Source: Bacillota bacterium (GTDB taxonomy: Bacteria > Bacillota > Clostridia > Lachnospirales > Lachnospiraceae). From it: a stretch of DNA of 22,494 bases. Numbering within the stretch: position 1 is the first letter of the stretch; each line of letters begins with the position of its first letter. The translations under genes were made by a program, and so were the position numbers. This document shows, piece by piece, positions 14,794 through 22,494 of this stretch. The notes below the pieces were generated by a model. The model had not been told where the DNA came from, made no database searches, and worked only from the letters and a program-made list of their open reading frames with translations. Location: contig JAEWMZ010000460.1 of NCBI GenBank assembly GCA_023392995.1, forward strand, positions 1 to 22,494, written 5' to 3'.

Positions 14794-16533
14794 TTATTTG
14801 AATGATTTCTCGGGGTGTTCTAATAGTGGTAAATAAATTAATGCGCAGGCTCCGCCATTGGGTTTGTTATAGAATGTATACTGAAAGTTAGATTTGTAAA
14901 TTAGTGCAATTCTATGTTTCAGGTTAGAGATGCCAACATGTTCTTTTTCAAATAAGTTATTTTCTGAGCTATTTAGCAGATCGAGAAATTCCTTGCTGTA
15001 CCCAATTCCATTATCACTGATTTGAATCTGCATGACTGGGAAACCTTCAAGCTCAGCTGGGGTTATTTTGATGTCAAAAATCAGAAGGTTATCTGATTGT
15101 CTATTGTATTTTGAAGTATTCTCTAAAAAAGTCTGAATAATCAAAGAGGGTACTTGATACTTAAGCAGGGCATCTTCAACGTTAGTATTTAGTATCAGAG
15201 GAGTGACTCTGTCAAGCATAATTATGCTGTAGTAGTCATTTACTTCAGCAAGCTCAGCTTCTAATGTTACTAGTTGCAGATTATCGTGGAAAACATAACG
15301 CAAATGATTTGAAAAGGCGATAATCATATATTGCATTTTAACATATTCTTTATTTGCTAACATATGAAATAGACTCTTTAAACAATTAACAAAAAAATGA
15401 GAACTGGTCTGAAGATGATAGTACTGTAATCGGGCGTGGTCTTTCTCATAAGCTTCAGATCTATTTTTGTCATCAAGTATTATCTTTTGATTGATCAGAT
15501 TTGCAAGGGCATTATTAATATTTTGGTATTCGATTATATTGCTATTCGTGTTGTTAATAAATTTAGAGGGGTCATTTTGTTCAAGGTGCTTTGTTGCAGC
15601 ATTGATCTGATCTAGTGGATATATCACTATTTTATTTATATGATAAAAAAAGTAAAGAAGAATGATACAGGTAAGGATAGCAATGAATATGAATATAATC
15701 ACAGGTATTTTTACGGAAGACCATATATTATCGTTGTGAAATATGCAGAACATACTAATATCAGTTCCACTAATTGATACGGTTTTTATATAATTATTTT
15801 GAAAGAAAGAATTATGACTTCCTTTTTTTAAAGCGTTGATGCTTAAATTCAACCTCGATAACGCATTATGGTTACTAAGAATTTCATTTTCATTGAAGAA
15901 ACCAAATTCCATATAATTATCATAGGAACTATCATATTTTATAAGATCAAATTTATCTAAGTTTATGGTGGTGCAAATATATAAATTTTTATATTTTTGG
16001 GTAGCCATAAGGATAGAATTATCTTTTATCTTATATGAGATCCATTGATTGAATTGTGGAGATTCATTATCAAGCCAATAAGTTCTTATACTCTCCCTTA
16101 ATTGATAATTGGACTGTGAATCAAAAAACGAATACGAAGAGCCAGATGCAAAGGCTGATATGCTTCGATTCCTATTAAATATAAATATTGACTCATAGGA
16201 AGCAACTTGCCTAATGAGAGCTTGATTTACATTATATAAATATAGTGTTTTATCACTGCCAGATAAATTAGAGATAGACAACATTTTAAAAGAGGCATCA
16301 GTATAGCATAATTTTTGTCCAAATAATATCGCATCGTCCAGTTCTTTTTCTAGGGAATACTTGTAATAGTTAGCAATGGTATTTGTATTATAAGCCATTT
16401 GCTGGGAATTCGTCCGAAGTAACATTACACAAAAAAACAGAAGTACAACAGATGTGCTAATAAACATAATAATGAAATATTTAGAAAAAAGACTTTGTAT
16501 TGAGGTTGACGAATTTCCCTTTATTCTGTACAT
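14794..16533 (-). CDS. YesM-type sensor histidine kinase
   Basis: Membrane sensor kinase of 579 residues that pairs with the adjacent YesN-type regulator. TM1 is near residues 18-40 (YFIIMFISTSVVLLFFCVML), followed by an extracellular sensing domain of about 230 residues and TM2 (IPVIIFIFIAILTCIILLYF). A HAMP-like segment (IYPLDQINAATKHLE) leads to the phosphoacceptor His379 in SSHFFVN. The ATP-binding domain carries the N box (IQTFLENTSKY) and G1 box (ISDNGIGYS). Odd point: the YesM family normally has NPHFLYN around the histidine; here it is SSHFFVN, with Asn-Pro replaced. Start set at ATG 16533 because AAGGAAG is seven bases upstream; ATG 16554 lacks a good site. It probably senses an extracellular sugar, perhaps through the nearby binding protein. 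Confidence 0.9.
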   Translation of the reverse strand: MYRIKGNSSTSIQSLFSKYFIIMFISTSVVLLFFCVMLLRTNSQQMAYNTNTIANYYKYSLEKELDDAILFGQKLCYTDASFKMLSISNLSGSDKTLYLYNVNQALIRQVASYESIFIFNRNRSISAFASGSSYSFFDSQSNYQLRESIRTYWLDNESPQFNQWISYKIKDNSILMATQKYKNLYICTTINLDKFDLIKYDSSYDNYMEFGFFNENEILSNHNALSRLNLSINALKKGSHNSFFQNNYIKTVSISGTDISMFCIFHNDNIWSSVKIPVIIFIFIAILTCIILLYFFYHINKIVIYPLDQINAATKHLEQNDPSKFINNTNSNIIEYQNINNALANLINQKIILDDKNRSEAYEKDHARLQYYHLQTSSHFFVNCLKSLFHMLANKEYVKMQYMIIAFSNHLRYVFHDNLQLVTLEAELAEVNDYYSIIMLDRVTPLILNTNVEDALLKYQVPSLIIQTFLENTSKYNRQSDNLLIFDIKITPAELEGFPVMQIQISDNGIGYSKEFLDLLNSSENNLFEKEHVGISNLKHRIALIYKSNFQYTFYNKPNGGACALIYLPLLEHPEKSFK

Positions 16534-16608
16534 AAAATTACTTCCTTGATTCATAGTATAATTTATCCAAATTTTAAAGCTAGAAAATACATTTATTTAT
16601 ATAATTTG

Positions 16609-16637
16609 ATGTTAACAAAGGATAAGGGAAAAGTCAA
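16609..16637 (-). promoter_or_regulatory. Sigma-A-type promoter for the kinase/regulator pair
   Basis: On the minus strand TTGACT (16637-16632), a 17-bp spacer and TAACAT (16614-16609) form a good housekeeping promoter ending 75 bp before the kinase start. With the terminator at 16728-16762 upstream, this makes the two-component genes a unit separate from the permeases. Confidence 0.6.
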
Positions 16638-16727
16638 GAAATCAACATGAAAAGGAAGGCGAGATATAACTGAGAAACTGAGAATTGAGAAAAATGGGGC
16701 TCTAGACGAAGTTTAGGATAAGATAAT

Positions 16728-16762
16728 AAAAAAATCAAGGTATCAGTGAAACTGACACCTTG
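16728..16762 (-). terminator. Rho-independent terminator of the second permease operon
   Basis: CAAGGTGTCAG (minus strand, 16762-16752) pairs with CTGATACCTTG (16746-16736), 11 pairs including one G-U, around a five-base loop. An A-T and then seven T (16734-16728) follow. It lies 30 bp after the permease stop at 16792. Confidence 0.9.
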
Positions 16763-16791
16763 GTACTATTCTTTCAATTAAATACTATTCA

Positions 16792-17673
16792 TTAACCTTT
16801 TACAGATCCGACGGTAATTCCTTTTGCGAAGGATTTCTGGAAGAATGGATATGCAATTAGGATTGGCAAAATTGCTATAACTGCTAGCGCCATACGAATA
16901 CTTACATTAGGTAAATCGGTAATCTTTATACTTGGATTCGAGTGAGACTGAAGGAATGAAATATTACTAAGAACTGAATTTAAGTAATTCTGAATTCCGT
17001 AAAGCTCATTTTTTGTATGGATGAAATAAACACCGTTTGTCCAATTGTTCCAATATCCAATTGCAGTCATAAGTGCTATTGTACCTATGATGGGTTTGGA
17101 CATAGGGGCTACGATCTTTACAAGAATATTTAATTCACTGGAACCATCTATCATAGATGCTTCAATTACTTCGTAAGGTACGTTTGAATTAATATAAGTA
17201 CGAACCATAATTACGAAGAAGGCATTCATTAATAAATAAGGAACGATTAAAGCCCATATCGTATCTGAGATATGAAATATTTTTGAGTAAATCAAATAAG
17301 TAGGTACAAACCCACCATTAAATAGCATGGTAAAGAAAATGAAGAAGGAAAGACCTTGTCTACCTGGCAGATCCTTACGTGATAATGGATATGCAAATAA
17401 CATTGTCATAATAACACTAAGTGTAGTACCTACACCAGTGATTAAGAAGCTCATACCATATGCTCTCAGTACATATTCCTTTATATTCCAGATGTATTTA
17501 TATGCAGCTAACGTAAATTCTCTGGGTATAAAACTATATCCGTAATTAGCAAGAGCAACTTCAGATGAAAATGAACTTGCAATTAATAAGAAGAATGGTA
17601 ATACGCAAGCTAATACTAATAGAAGCATTATGAAACCCATTACGAAATTAAACACTTTATTTTTATATATCAT
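16792..17673 (-). CDS. ABC sugar transporter permease, YtcP/MalG type (second system)
   Basis: Inner-membrane permease of 293 residues, paralogous to the one at 1256-2176. The N-terminal membrane segment is FVMGFIMLLLVLACVLPFFLL, and about six segments are visible overall. The EAA loop reads VIEASMIDGSSELNILVKI, with the second Ala of EAA replaced by Ser. The C-terminus FFQKSFAKGITVGSVKG is the family ending. AAGGAG lies eight bases before ATG 17673. It follows the partner permease by 18 bp and is the last gene before a strong terminator. Substrate unknown; control by the neighbouring two-component pair is likely. Confidence 0.92.
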   Translation of the reverse strand: MIYKNKVFNFVMGFIMLLLVLACVLPFFLLIASSFSSEVALANYGYSFIPREFTLAAYKYIWNIKEYVLRAYGMSFLITGVGTTLSVIMTMLFAYPLSRKDLPGRQGLSFFIFFTMLFNGGFVPTYLIYSKIFHISDTIWALIVPYLLMNAFFVIMVRTYINSNVPYEVIEASMIDGSSELNILVKIVAPMSKPIIGTIALMTAIGYWNNWTNGVYFIHTKNELYGIQNYLNSVLSNISFLQSHSNPSIKITDLPNVSIRMALAVIAILPILIAYPFFQKSFAKGITVGSVKG

Positions 17674-17691
17674 GATTTTATCTCCTTAAAT

Positions 17692-18639
17692 TTAGAATAA
17701 GCTACTATCTTTGTCAAATTTTGATACTAACGAATTAGCCGTAATTACACAAATAAAACCAAGGATGGATTGAAGAAAACCACCTGCTGTAGCTCTGCCG
17801 ATATCGTTAAGATCCAGTAATGCACGGTAAACAAAAGTATCAATGGTCTGAGTCGTTGAGTAAAGTAAACCACTATTCATAGGAATCTGATAGAACAAAC
17901 CGAAATCGGAATAGCAGATACGTCCAACAGCTAAAAGAATGAGTATAATGATTGTTGGTTTCAGTGATGGTAAAGTAATATGGATGATCTGAGACCATAT
18001 ACCTGAACCATCGATGGAAGCTGCTTCATAGTAAGACTTATCAATACCGATCAATGTTGAATAATATAAGATTGAACTGTAGCCCATTGTCATCCACAGA
18101 TATACTATCGTAAGAATAACTGGCCAATAGTTTGCTTTGTTATACCAACTAATAGGATCAATACCAAGCATCGGTAGAATTGTCATATTCATAAAACCAT
18201 TCGTTCCACTTAAAAATGCAAATACGATGTAGCTAATAATAACTGTAGAAAGTAAGAAAGGAATAAGAATAATTACCTGACTAAACTTCTTAAGGAATTT
18301 ATTATGGATTGCATCTAATCCAATTGCTACAAATACGCCAAGAAAATTGCCCAGAAGGATGAAAGCTAAATTGTATAATATTGTATTCCTAAAGAATAGA
18401 AAAGCATCATTCGAGCTAAATAGGAATTTGAAATTTCTTAATTCGCACCAAGGGCTGTTTAAAAAACCTAATGAGTAATTAACCTTTTTAAATGCAAGAA
18501 CGAGACCTGCCATTGGCATATAATTGTTAAATATTAAATAAATAATTCCTGGTAACAACATAAGGTACAATGGTATATATCTTTTAATCCTTTGATGTGA
18601 CATACTTTTCTTTTGTAACTTGTTTTTTGCTTTTTTCAT
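17692..18639 (-). CDS. ABC sugar transporter permease, LplB type (second system)
   Basis: Permease of 315 residues, partner of the gene that follows and paralogous to the one at 309-1244. A Lys-rich cytoplasmic tail (MKKAKNKLQKKS) precedes the first membrane segment (YIPLYLMLLPGIIYLIFN). The EAA loop is YYEAASIDGSGIWSQIIHI. The C-terminus SLVSKFDKDSSLF closely matches SLYDKDYTLF of the first system. Start ATG 18639 has GGGAGG five to six bases upstream. It is transcribed away from the binding-protein gene at 18980, with the control region between them. Confidence 0.92.
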   Translation of the reverse strand: MKKAKNKLQKKSMSHQRIKRYIPLYLMLLPGIIYLIFNNYMPMAGLVLAFKKVNYSLGFLNSPWCELRNFKFLFSSNDAFLFFRNTILYNLAFILLGNFLGVFVAIGLDAIHNKFLKKFSQVIILIPFLLSTVIISYIVFAFLSGTNGFMNMTILPMLGIDPISWYNKANYWPVILTIVYLWMTMGYSSILYYSTLIGIDKSYYEAASIDGSGIWSQIIHITLPSLKPTIIILILLAVGRICYSDFGLFYQIPMNSGLLYSTTQTIDTFVYRALLDLNDIGRATAGGFLQSILGFICVITANSLVSKFDKDSSLF

Positions 18640-18979
18640 ATGATCCTCCCTGAAATTGTGTTTCGAAATATTTATCTCATTAAATTTATCAAAAAAAGCA
18701 CAATTATTATATCGAATTTCTACTATAAACTATTAAATTTATAACATGAAGTATAGATGATAGAGTTGCTTTTGTTTTGATCTATACATAATGCTTAAAT
18801 AATTATTTGATCACAACATATCTTAGTACATAATGTTATAAATATGACATTGTAGGATAAATAATTGATATAACATTCCTGGTTCATTTGCTATTATGTA
18901 TGAGTAAGACATCGGAAATGTCTACAATATAATTAACTAATCATATCAGTGATGATGATCGAAAAAGAGGAGGTAATTT
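18640..18979. promoter_or_regulatory. Divergent control region of the second transporter
   Basis: A 340-bp AT-rich stretch between divergent genes. TACATAATG is repeated at 18785-18793 and 18827-18835, a 42-bp distance (about four helical turns), with an inverted copy ATTATGTA at 18893-18900. AraC-type regulators often bind direct repeats on one helix face, so these are candidate sites for the YesN-type regulator. Toward the binding-protein gene, TATAAT (18928-18933) has only a weak -35 (TAAGAC, 18905-18910) 17 bp upstream, and AGACAT/ATGTCT (18907-18923) overlaps that spacer. Toward the permeases, TATAAT is on the minus strand at 18711-18706, also without a good -35. This fits activator-dependent promoters. 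Confidence 0.5.
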
Positions 18980-20530
18980 ATGAAGAAAAAAGTAATTGCA
19001 TGCTTAGTTGTAATAAGTATGTTTGCAGCTTTGTTTATGGGCTGTAGTTCAGGTTCAGAAAAGAAGGATGATACGTCTAAGGTGAATGAGGAGACTCCGG
19101 TTGTAACGGATAATGAAAAGGCTGACGAGGATTATCCAGTAATTAAGATTGCATACTTATATGCATTCCCACCAACAGACGAGCAAGCAATTGAAACGGA
19201 ACTCAACAAAATAATGAGAGAAAAAGCTCATGCAGAAGTTGATTTGGTCGGTATTGAATTTGGTAACTGGAGTACACAGCTTAACTTAATATTGACAGGT
19301 GGCGGGAATGACTCAATTGACTTATTCAACTCGTTTTGGTATACACCGGTTGCTAATCTCGTTGCCAATGGACAGGTAATGGAACTAGATGACCTCATAA
19401 CGAATGAAGGAAAAGATATTACTTCTTTATTTGCGGACGGACTTGAAAACTATCTAAAGTGTGGACAGGTTAATGGAAAGCAATATGGTATTCCATCTAT
19501 GTATTCCTATTGTACAGAAAATTTATACTATGCTAGAAAAGAAAATGTTGAAAAAGCAGGCATAGACTGGTCGAAGGTTAACAGTATTGATACCATGTCA
19601 GATGCAATTCTTCAAATAAAGAAAGCGAATCCGGACAACGCATTCATTCCTGGGTCGACAGAGGCTTATTGGGTTCCAAAGAGCATTGACTACTTAGGTG
19701 ACACAAACTACCTTGGAGTTTTAGTTGATCCTACGAACAGCACAAAGATTGAGAATTATTATGAATCTGATTATTTCATAAACTTCCTGGGACATGTGAA
19801 GGAATGGAAGGCGAACAATGTATTTAGCCCGGATCCATTAAGCAACAATACCCCCACTCTTAATAACTTACTTATGGGAGTAACGAATGGTACAACAGGT
19901 TATGCTTGGGATGCCGAGGTAGGCATGGCAACTACAGAAGTTCAGAATAATTTGGATTTAGAAGGAACAAAAGTAACTGATGCACTCTCAACAACGAGTG
20001 ATGCTACTACTTATATGTGGCATATCAGCACCTTCAGTAAAAACCCGGAAGCAGCTATGAGAGTTCTTAGCGTACTATATACAGATGCAGATGCATCACA
20101 GCTTATTGCAAATGGTATTGAAGGACTTGATTATGAAATGAATGCTGATGGACAGATGGTATATCCTGAGGGAAAAAGTGGAATGGCAGACCTAGGATGG
20201 CAAGCGGGATCATTGGCATATTGGCCTAACGTTATGCTATGCAAGACCTGGGCTTATGAGCCAAAGGATATTTATACTAAAATGCTAGAAAAGAATAAAA
20301 CCTGTAACAAGTCCTTGGCATTAGGCTTTACATTTGATTCATCTAAGGTGTCAGATCAGATAACAGCTTGTGTAAACGTAATAGCACAGTACTACACACC
20401 ACTTATGTATGGTGAAGTGGATATTGATTCCACACTTCCTGATTTCCAGAAGGCACTTAAAAAAGCCGGAATTGATGAAATTATAGCTGAAAAGCAAAAA
20501 CAGCTCGATGCTTGGCTTGCTAACAACTAA
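18980..20530 (+). CDS. ABC extracellular sugar-binding lipoprotein, DUF3502 type (second system)
   Basis: Binding lipoprotein of 516 residues serving the divergently encoded permeases. The signal peptide MKKKVIACLVVISMFAALFM ends at lipobox-like FMGC with Cys22; Phe at -3 and Met at -2 are slightly atypical. A short charged linker (about 23-50) follows. The tail, from FTFDSSKVSDQI through YYTPLMYGEVDID to AEKQKQLDAWLANN, matches the DUF3502-type C-terminus of this group and the paralogue at 2277-3875. GAGGAGG precedes ATG 18980 by six to seven bases. Ligand unknown; size and family suggest an oligosaccharide. It is followed by a GC-rich stem-loop and then the MFS gene. Confidence 0.9.
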   Translation: MKKKVIACLVVISMFAALFMGCSSGSEKKDDTSKVNEETPVVTDNEKADEDYPVIKIAYLYAFPPTDEQAIETELNKIMREKAHAEVDLVGIEFGNWSTQLNLILTGGGNDSIDLFNSFWYTPVANLVANGQVMELDDLITNEGKDITSLFADGLENYLKCGQVNGKQYGIPSMYSYCTENLYYARKENVEKAGIDWSKVNSIDTMSDAILQIKKANPDNAFIPGSTEAYWVPKSIDYLGDTNYLGVLVDPTNSTKIENYYESDYFINFLGHVKEWKANNVFSPDPLSNNTPTLNNLLMGVTNGTTGYAWDAEVGMATTEVQNNLDLEGTKVTDALSTTSDATTYMWHISTFSKNPEAAMRVLSVLYTDADASQLIANGIEGLDYEMNADGQMVYPEGKSGMADLGWQAGSLAYWPNVMLCKTWAYEPKDIYTKMLEKNKTCNKSLALGFTFDSSKVSDQITACVNVIAQYYTPLMYGEVDIDSTLPDFQKALKKAGIDEIIAEKQKQLDAWLANN

Positions 20531-20553
20531 TTCATAAAATGAACAATTTACTT

Positions 20554-20581
20554 GGGGGGAGAAGGGCTTTGCCCTCCCCCC
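20554..20581. terminator. GC-rich stem-loop after the binding-protein gene
   Basis: GGGGGG (20554-20559) pairs with CCCCCC (20576-20581), and AGGGC (20563-20567) with GCCCT (20571-20575), leaving a TTT loop and a three-base bulge. Very stable, but no T run follows on either strand. It probably protects the 3' end of the binding-protein mRNA and attenuates read-through to the MFS gene. Confidence 0.6.
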
Positions 20582-20605
20582 ATTTACAACTTAAGGATGA
20601 CTCTA

Positions 20606-21769
20606 ATGAATGAAAAAATATGGAACAAACAATATATATTAGTACTCTTAGTAAATACATTAAATTTTTTCTCTTTTTATATGACGGCAACAATTCTATC
20701 GAAATATCTTGTAGGTATTGGAATAACATTGACAATGGCTGGGTTTATCGTTGGTCTATTCTCGTTGACATCCCTCTTCTGCAGACCGTTTACTGGTATT
20801 ATGGCAGATAGACTCAGCAATGTTACAATTCTAAAATGGGGTAATGTATTTATAGGAATTGGACTTTTCGGATTTACATTAACTACAAGCACAACGTTAT
20901 TAATTATATTTCGTATTATTATCGGAATCGGATTTGCTTTTTCAGCAACATGTCAGATATCGTTAGCAACGAAATACATACCAAACGATAAAATGGGTGA
21001 AGCAATCGGATACTTAGGACTTGGTATGATTATTGGTTCGGCAGTGGCCCCAGGATTAGGACTGGTAATTGCTGATGCTTATGGAATGAAAAGTGCTTTT
21101 CTTATCTCAGCTGCCTTCGCCGTATGCGCATATATTATATTGTGTTTTTTTAAGGAAGAGAGGAAGAAAGTTACCGAAAAGAAAAAATTCAGCTTTCGTG
21201 ATACGATAGCAGTTAAGGCTCTTCCATTTACTTTAGTATCTACGTCCTATTCGTTTACCAATGGCATTATAGCTTCCTATTTAGTTCTATATGCGGATGA
21301 AATTGGTGTTACTGGGATTACCATGTACTTCACTGTTTATGCGTTAGTATTATTTATCATTAGACCACTCGCTGGAAAGCTTATGGATAAAAAAGGAATA
21401 AGAACTACAGTACTTCCCGGACTTATACTGACTGCGTTAGCTATGTTTATGCTTGGCAGAAGTAGATCGTTAATTCTTATACTTATAACAGCCGCAATTC
21501 GATCACTTGGACAGGGAGCTGGACAGCCATCACTTCAGACGGGGTGTATTGAAATCGTAGGAAAGGAAAAGGTTGGTGTTGCTACTAGTACATACTATCT
21601 TGGGGGTGACGTTAGTCAGGGAGTAGCACCTATGATTGGAGGACTTGTTGTTCAATCGATAGTAGGGGTAAATGGATATGTGGCTTTGTTTGATTTATGT
21701 GGTGCATTGCTATTATGTGCATTTGTATTTTTCCTCTTCATTACAAAAAAGAGCAAGGCAAATTACTAA
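20606..21769 (+). CDS. MFS transporter, 12 membrane segments
   Basis: Major facilitator protein of 387 residues, a typical MFS length, with alternating hydrophobic segments along its whole length. The MFS signature between segments 2 and 3 is present (GIMADRLSNV), with its half-repeat after segment 8 (GKLMDKKGIRTTV). Such short MFS proteins of the MFS_1 type include sugar, sugar-efflux and drug carriers; the sequence does not settle direction or substrate. Start chosen at ATG 20606 with AAGGA eight bases upstream; ATG 20597 overlaps that site, and a start at 20552 would run through the stem-loop. It lies 75 bp after the binding-protein gene on the same strand and before an esterase, so it may export a by-product or import a related sugar. 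Confidence 0.85.
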   Translation: MNEKIWNKQYILVLLVNTLNFFSFYMTATILSKYLVGIGITLTMAGFIVGLFSLTSLFCRPFTGIMADRLSNVTILKWGNVFIGIGLFGFTLTTSTTLLIIFRIIIGIGFAFSATCQISLATKYIPNDKMGEAIGYLGLGMIIGSAVAPGLGLVIADAYGMKSAFLISAAFAVCAYIILCFFKEERKKVTEKKKFSFRDTIAVKALPFTLVSTSYSFTNGIIASYLVLYADEIGVTGITMYFTVYALVLFIIRPLAGKLMDKKGIRTTVLPGLILTALAMFMLGRSRSLILILITAAIRSLGQGAGQPSLQTGCIEIVGKEKVGVATSTYYLGGDVSQGVAPMIGGLVVQSIVGVNGYVALFDLCGALLLCAFVFFLFITKKSKANY

Positions 21770-21988
21770 AGTGATTAATTAATGTCGCATCATTGAAAAA
21801 TAGAAAAGCATTTCTAGCTTATTATTAAAGGTAAGGCAGGATGAGAGCAAATATGAGATTATGCACATATAGCTCTCTGAAGATGAAATATGAAAACGTA
21901 TTTTGTGCTATTTCAGAATTAAGAATGGAAAATGGTTAAAGAGCATAAAGGCAGTCAATTACGAAATTAAATAAAGGAGTTCACTTAT

Positions 21989-22494
21989 ATGGAGTATAAA
22001 ATTAAATTGTTGCCAGGAATTCCAGATGATGACAACAGAGATTATCTTCCGGAAAAATTAAAGGATAGCAACATTGTTGTGAACGAAAATGGAAATAACT
22101 CACAGGTTTATCCAAAAAACCTAAAGGAAATGAAAGGAAAAATCATAGACGATGTAGAAGATGTATGGTATGAATATGTACCTGACAGTTACGATCCATC
22201 TAAGAAAACGCCGTTAGTCTTATCTATGCATGGAGGACTTATGACAGGATGGGGTCAGTGTATCTATACCTCCTGGTCACATGTTGCAGATAGAGAAGGA
22301 CTTATTGTTGTATATCCCAATGCTCATCTTAGGAACTGGTGGCAGTTGGAACTTGAGAGAAGCGTCTATGAACAACTCTCCGAACCCAATAGCGAGGGGT
22401 TATATTATCATGCCTTCCCGGAGGATGCAAAAGATAATTTTGATGTACAGAAAGTATTTAAGCTACTCGATATAATGAAAGAAAAATATAACAT
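21989..22494 (+). CDS. Partial alpha/beta-hydrolase esterase, PHB depolymerase/LpqC-like
   Basis: The first 168 codons, cut by the window edge. ATG 21989 has AAGGAG about eight bases upstream. No signal peptide (MEYKIKLLPGIPDDDNRD), so the protein is probably cytoplasmic. After about 60 residues an alpha/beta-hydrolase core begins: YVPDSYDPSKKTPLVLSMHG, containing the HGG oxyanion loop, then VADREGLIVVYPN. This VPxxYdpsk-PLvlxxHGG layout is that of the LpqC/poly-hydroxybutyrate depolymerase group, which also includes feruloyl and acetyl-xylan esterases. The catalytic Ser, Asp and His would lie beyond the edge and cannot be checked. In this setting an esterase that strips acyl groups from imported oligosaccharides is plausible but inferred. 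Confidence 0.75.
   Translation, partial: MEYKIKLLPGIPDDDNRDYLPEKLKDSNIVVNENGNNSQVYPKNLKEMKGKIIDDVEDVWYEYVPDSYDPSKKTPLVLSMHGGLMTGWGQCIYTSWSHVADREGLIVVYPNAHLRNWWQLELERSVYEQLSEPNSEGLYYHAFPEDAKDNFDVQKVFKLLDIMKEKYN

Noticed and set aside
21841..21939. 32-codon frame before the esterase gene
   Set aside because: The AAGG-like site is too close to ATG 21841 and the sequence shows no features; the gap 21770-21988 otherwise holds only a weak AT-rich hairpin (21801-21816).
1..22494. CRISPR arrays, tRNA or rRNA genes, transposase genes
   Set aside because: No regularly spaced repeats, cloverleaf-like or rRNA sequence, and no transposase or integrase motif was seen in any reading frame.

Overview
The window reads as a carbohydrate-use locus of a low-G+C, Gram-positive anaerobe of the Clostridia, probably Lachnospiraceae-like. 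The grounds are strong AGGAGG-type ribosome sites, lipoproteins with Gram-positive lipoboxes, LplB/YtcP-type ABC permeases paired with ~520-residue DUF3502-type binding proteins, and a YesM/YesN-type two-component pair. No species can be named from the sequence alone. There are no RNA genes, CRISPR arrays or transposase genes. A strong terminator (51-87) closes an upstream gene outside the window.

Region 1 (about 100-12,500, all + strand) is a beta-1,4-galactan system. It encodes two ABC permeases (309-2176), a large lipoprotein binding protein (2277-3875), a LacI-family regulator (4208-5185), a leaderless multidomain GH53 galactanase (5428-7134), a leaderless GH42 beta-galactosidase (7286-9301), a secreted GH53 (9646-10983) and a lipoprotein GH53 (11131-12492). 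The inferred route: the two exported GH53 enzymes cut galactan outside the cell, the ABC system imports galacto-oligosaccharides, and the leaderless GH53 and GH42 finish them to galactose inside. No transporter ATPase is encoded, so a shared MsmK-type ATPase elsewhere is inferred. Repeated TTGCGCAA palindromes before the permeases are candidate LacI-family operators. Several gaps between genes hold GC-rich stem-loops with different stem sequences. The one at 5244-5390 is flanked by an exact 11-bp direct repeat and looks like a miniature inverted-repeat element.

Region 2 (about 12,500-13,200) is the junction where the coding strand flips. It holds two small minus-strand reading frames with good ribosome sites, one of 52 codons (12703-12861) and one of 34 (12994-13098). 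The 34-codon frame is followed by a terminator.

Region 3 (about 13,200-22,494) is visibly more AT-rich and is a second sugar-uptake system. It has a YesN-type response regulator and YesM-type sensor kinase (minus strand, own promoter), two ABC permeases (minus strand, own terminator), a divergently transcribed DUF3502-type binding protein (18980-20530), an MFS transporter (20606-21769) and the first 168 codons of an alpha/beta-hydrolase esterase that runs off the window. The 340-bp divergent region has TACATAATG repeats 42 bp apart that could bind the YesN-type regulator. Its substrate cannot be read from sequence.
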